Below, in pieces: positions 32,057 through 32,280 of a stretch of DNA of 32,280 bases. This DNA comes from a virus. Positions within the stretch are counted from its first letter, which is position 1, and each line of letters begins with the position of its first letter. The notes beneath the pieces were generated by a model. That model did no database searches. It saw only the letters and a program-made list of their open reading frames with translations, and had not been told where the DNA came from. Made by a program: the position numbers and the translations under genes. Where the stretch lies: positions 1 to 32,280 of IMG/VR virus record IMGVR_UViG_3300037485_001059; one strand, 5' to 3'.

Positions 32057-32280
32057 ATGACTGACGAAGTACAAGAAACTCCCTTTGGTGGTATTGTTAG
32101 AGTTGTTAAACTTATAAATGGTGACGAACTAGTTGGATTAGTTCGTGATGCTCAATTAGATAAAATTGTAATAGCATTTCCAGCTAAAATTGATTGTGCG
32201 TTATCAAGAGATGAAAGTGGTGACCTCATTGAATATTTTAAGTTAACTAACTACGCATCCAATTTACAACTATCAGAAAT
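32057..32280 (+). CDS. Possible Sm-like domain protein, N-terminal part (cut by window edge)
   Basis: The frame starts at ATG 32057 with a strong SD (TTAGGAGG, about 6 nt upstream) and is open to the window edge (74 codons). After a short N-terminus, GGIVRVVKLINGDELVGLV resembles the Sm1 strand pattern [VI]-x-L-x-[ND]-G-x-E-x-x-G-x-[VL] of Sm/Hfq-like folds. A later IEYFKLTNYASN could be the second part. Marine T4-like phages carry small LSm-like proteins of this sort with unknown role. The identification is tentative. Confidence 0.6.
   Translation, partial: MTDEVQETPFGGIVRVVKLINGDELVGLVRDAQLDKIVIAFPAKIDCALSRDESGDLIEYFKLTNYASNLQLSE

Noticed and set aside
1-32280. tRNA genes, insertion sequences, homing endonucleases
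   Set aside because: No cloverleaf-like sequence in the short gaps, no terminal inverted repeats and no transposase or HNH/GIY-YIG motifs seen in any frame.

Overview
This window is part of a T4-like myovirus genome (Straboviridae/Kyanoviridae-like, of the kind that infects aquatic bacteria). The evidence is a block of T4 core replication and late-transcription genes in their usual order (gp55, gp47, gp46, gp45, gp44, gp62, RegA), plus UvsY and UvsW. The gp62 and gp55 sequences look closest to those of marine T4-like phages. The host cannot be read from the sequence: no host-derived photosynthesis gene and no tRNA is visible. The DNA is AT-rich and gene-dense, with no gene-free stretch longer than about 100 bases.

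Layout, left to right. (1) 1-11718, minus strand: seven adhesin or tail-fibre-like structural genes. Four carry collagen-like Gly-X-Y tracts of more than a few triplets, a fifth carries a short one, and two share a YadA-head-like beta-roll module. They look assembled from interchangeable modules. (2) 11797-13014, minus: a GT2 glycosyltransferase with a TPR-like tail, where gene 43 (DNA polymerase) lies in many relatives. (3) 13023-19010, minus: RegA, gp62, gp44, gp45, a 50-residue basic ORF, gp46, gp47 and gp55, tightly packed and often overlapping. (4) 19059-29997, minus: a 15-gene glycan and sugar-nucleotide island, nearly all with 1-20 nt overlaps. It encodes an RmlB-like dehydratase, GDP-mannose 4,6-dehydratase, a C-terminally truncated DegT aminotransferase, a DUF1796 protein, fucosyltransferase families GT10 and GT11, three related O-fucosyltransferase-like proteins, GT25 and GT32 enzymes, an SGNH hydrolase, a left-handed beta-helix acyltransferase, a methyltransferase and a cupin. 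(5) 30083-32280, plus strand: UvsY, UvsW and the start of a possible Sm-like protein.

How the parts may work together. Two divergent sigma70-type promoters sit back to back between 30012 and 30076. One drives UvsY to the right, the other the whole glycan island to the left. Further sigma70-like promoters precede gp55 and the gp45 block, and T4-late-type boxes (NATAAATA or close variants) precede tail genes and UvsW. At gp55, uvsY and the 50-residue ORF exactly 6 nt separate the -10 hexamer from the start codon, so the mRNAs should be leaderless. A late-type box stands at the same distance from the large collagen-like gene.

The most interesting hypothesis is that the glycan island makes and attaches a fucose-like or amino-6-deoxyhexose sugar to the phage's own Thr-rich collagen-like fibres, or alternatively remodels the host envelope. 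This is inference. The sequence shows the gene families and their arrangement, not the target.
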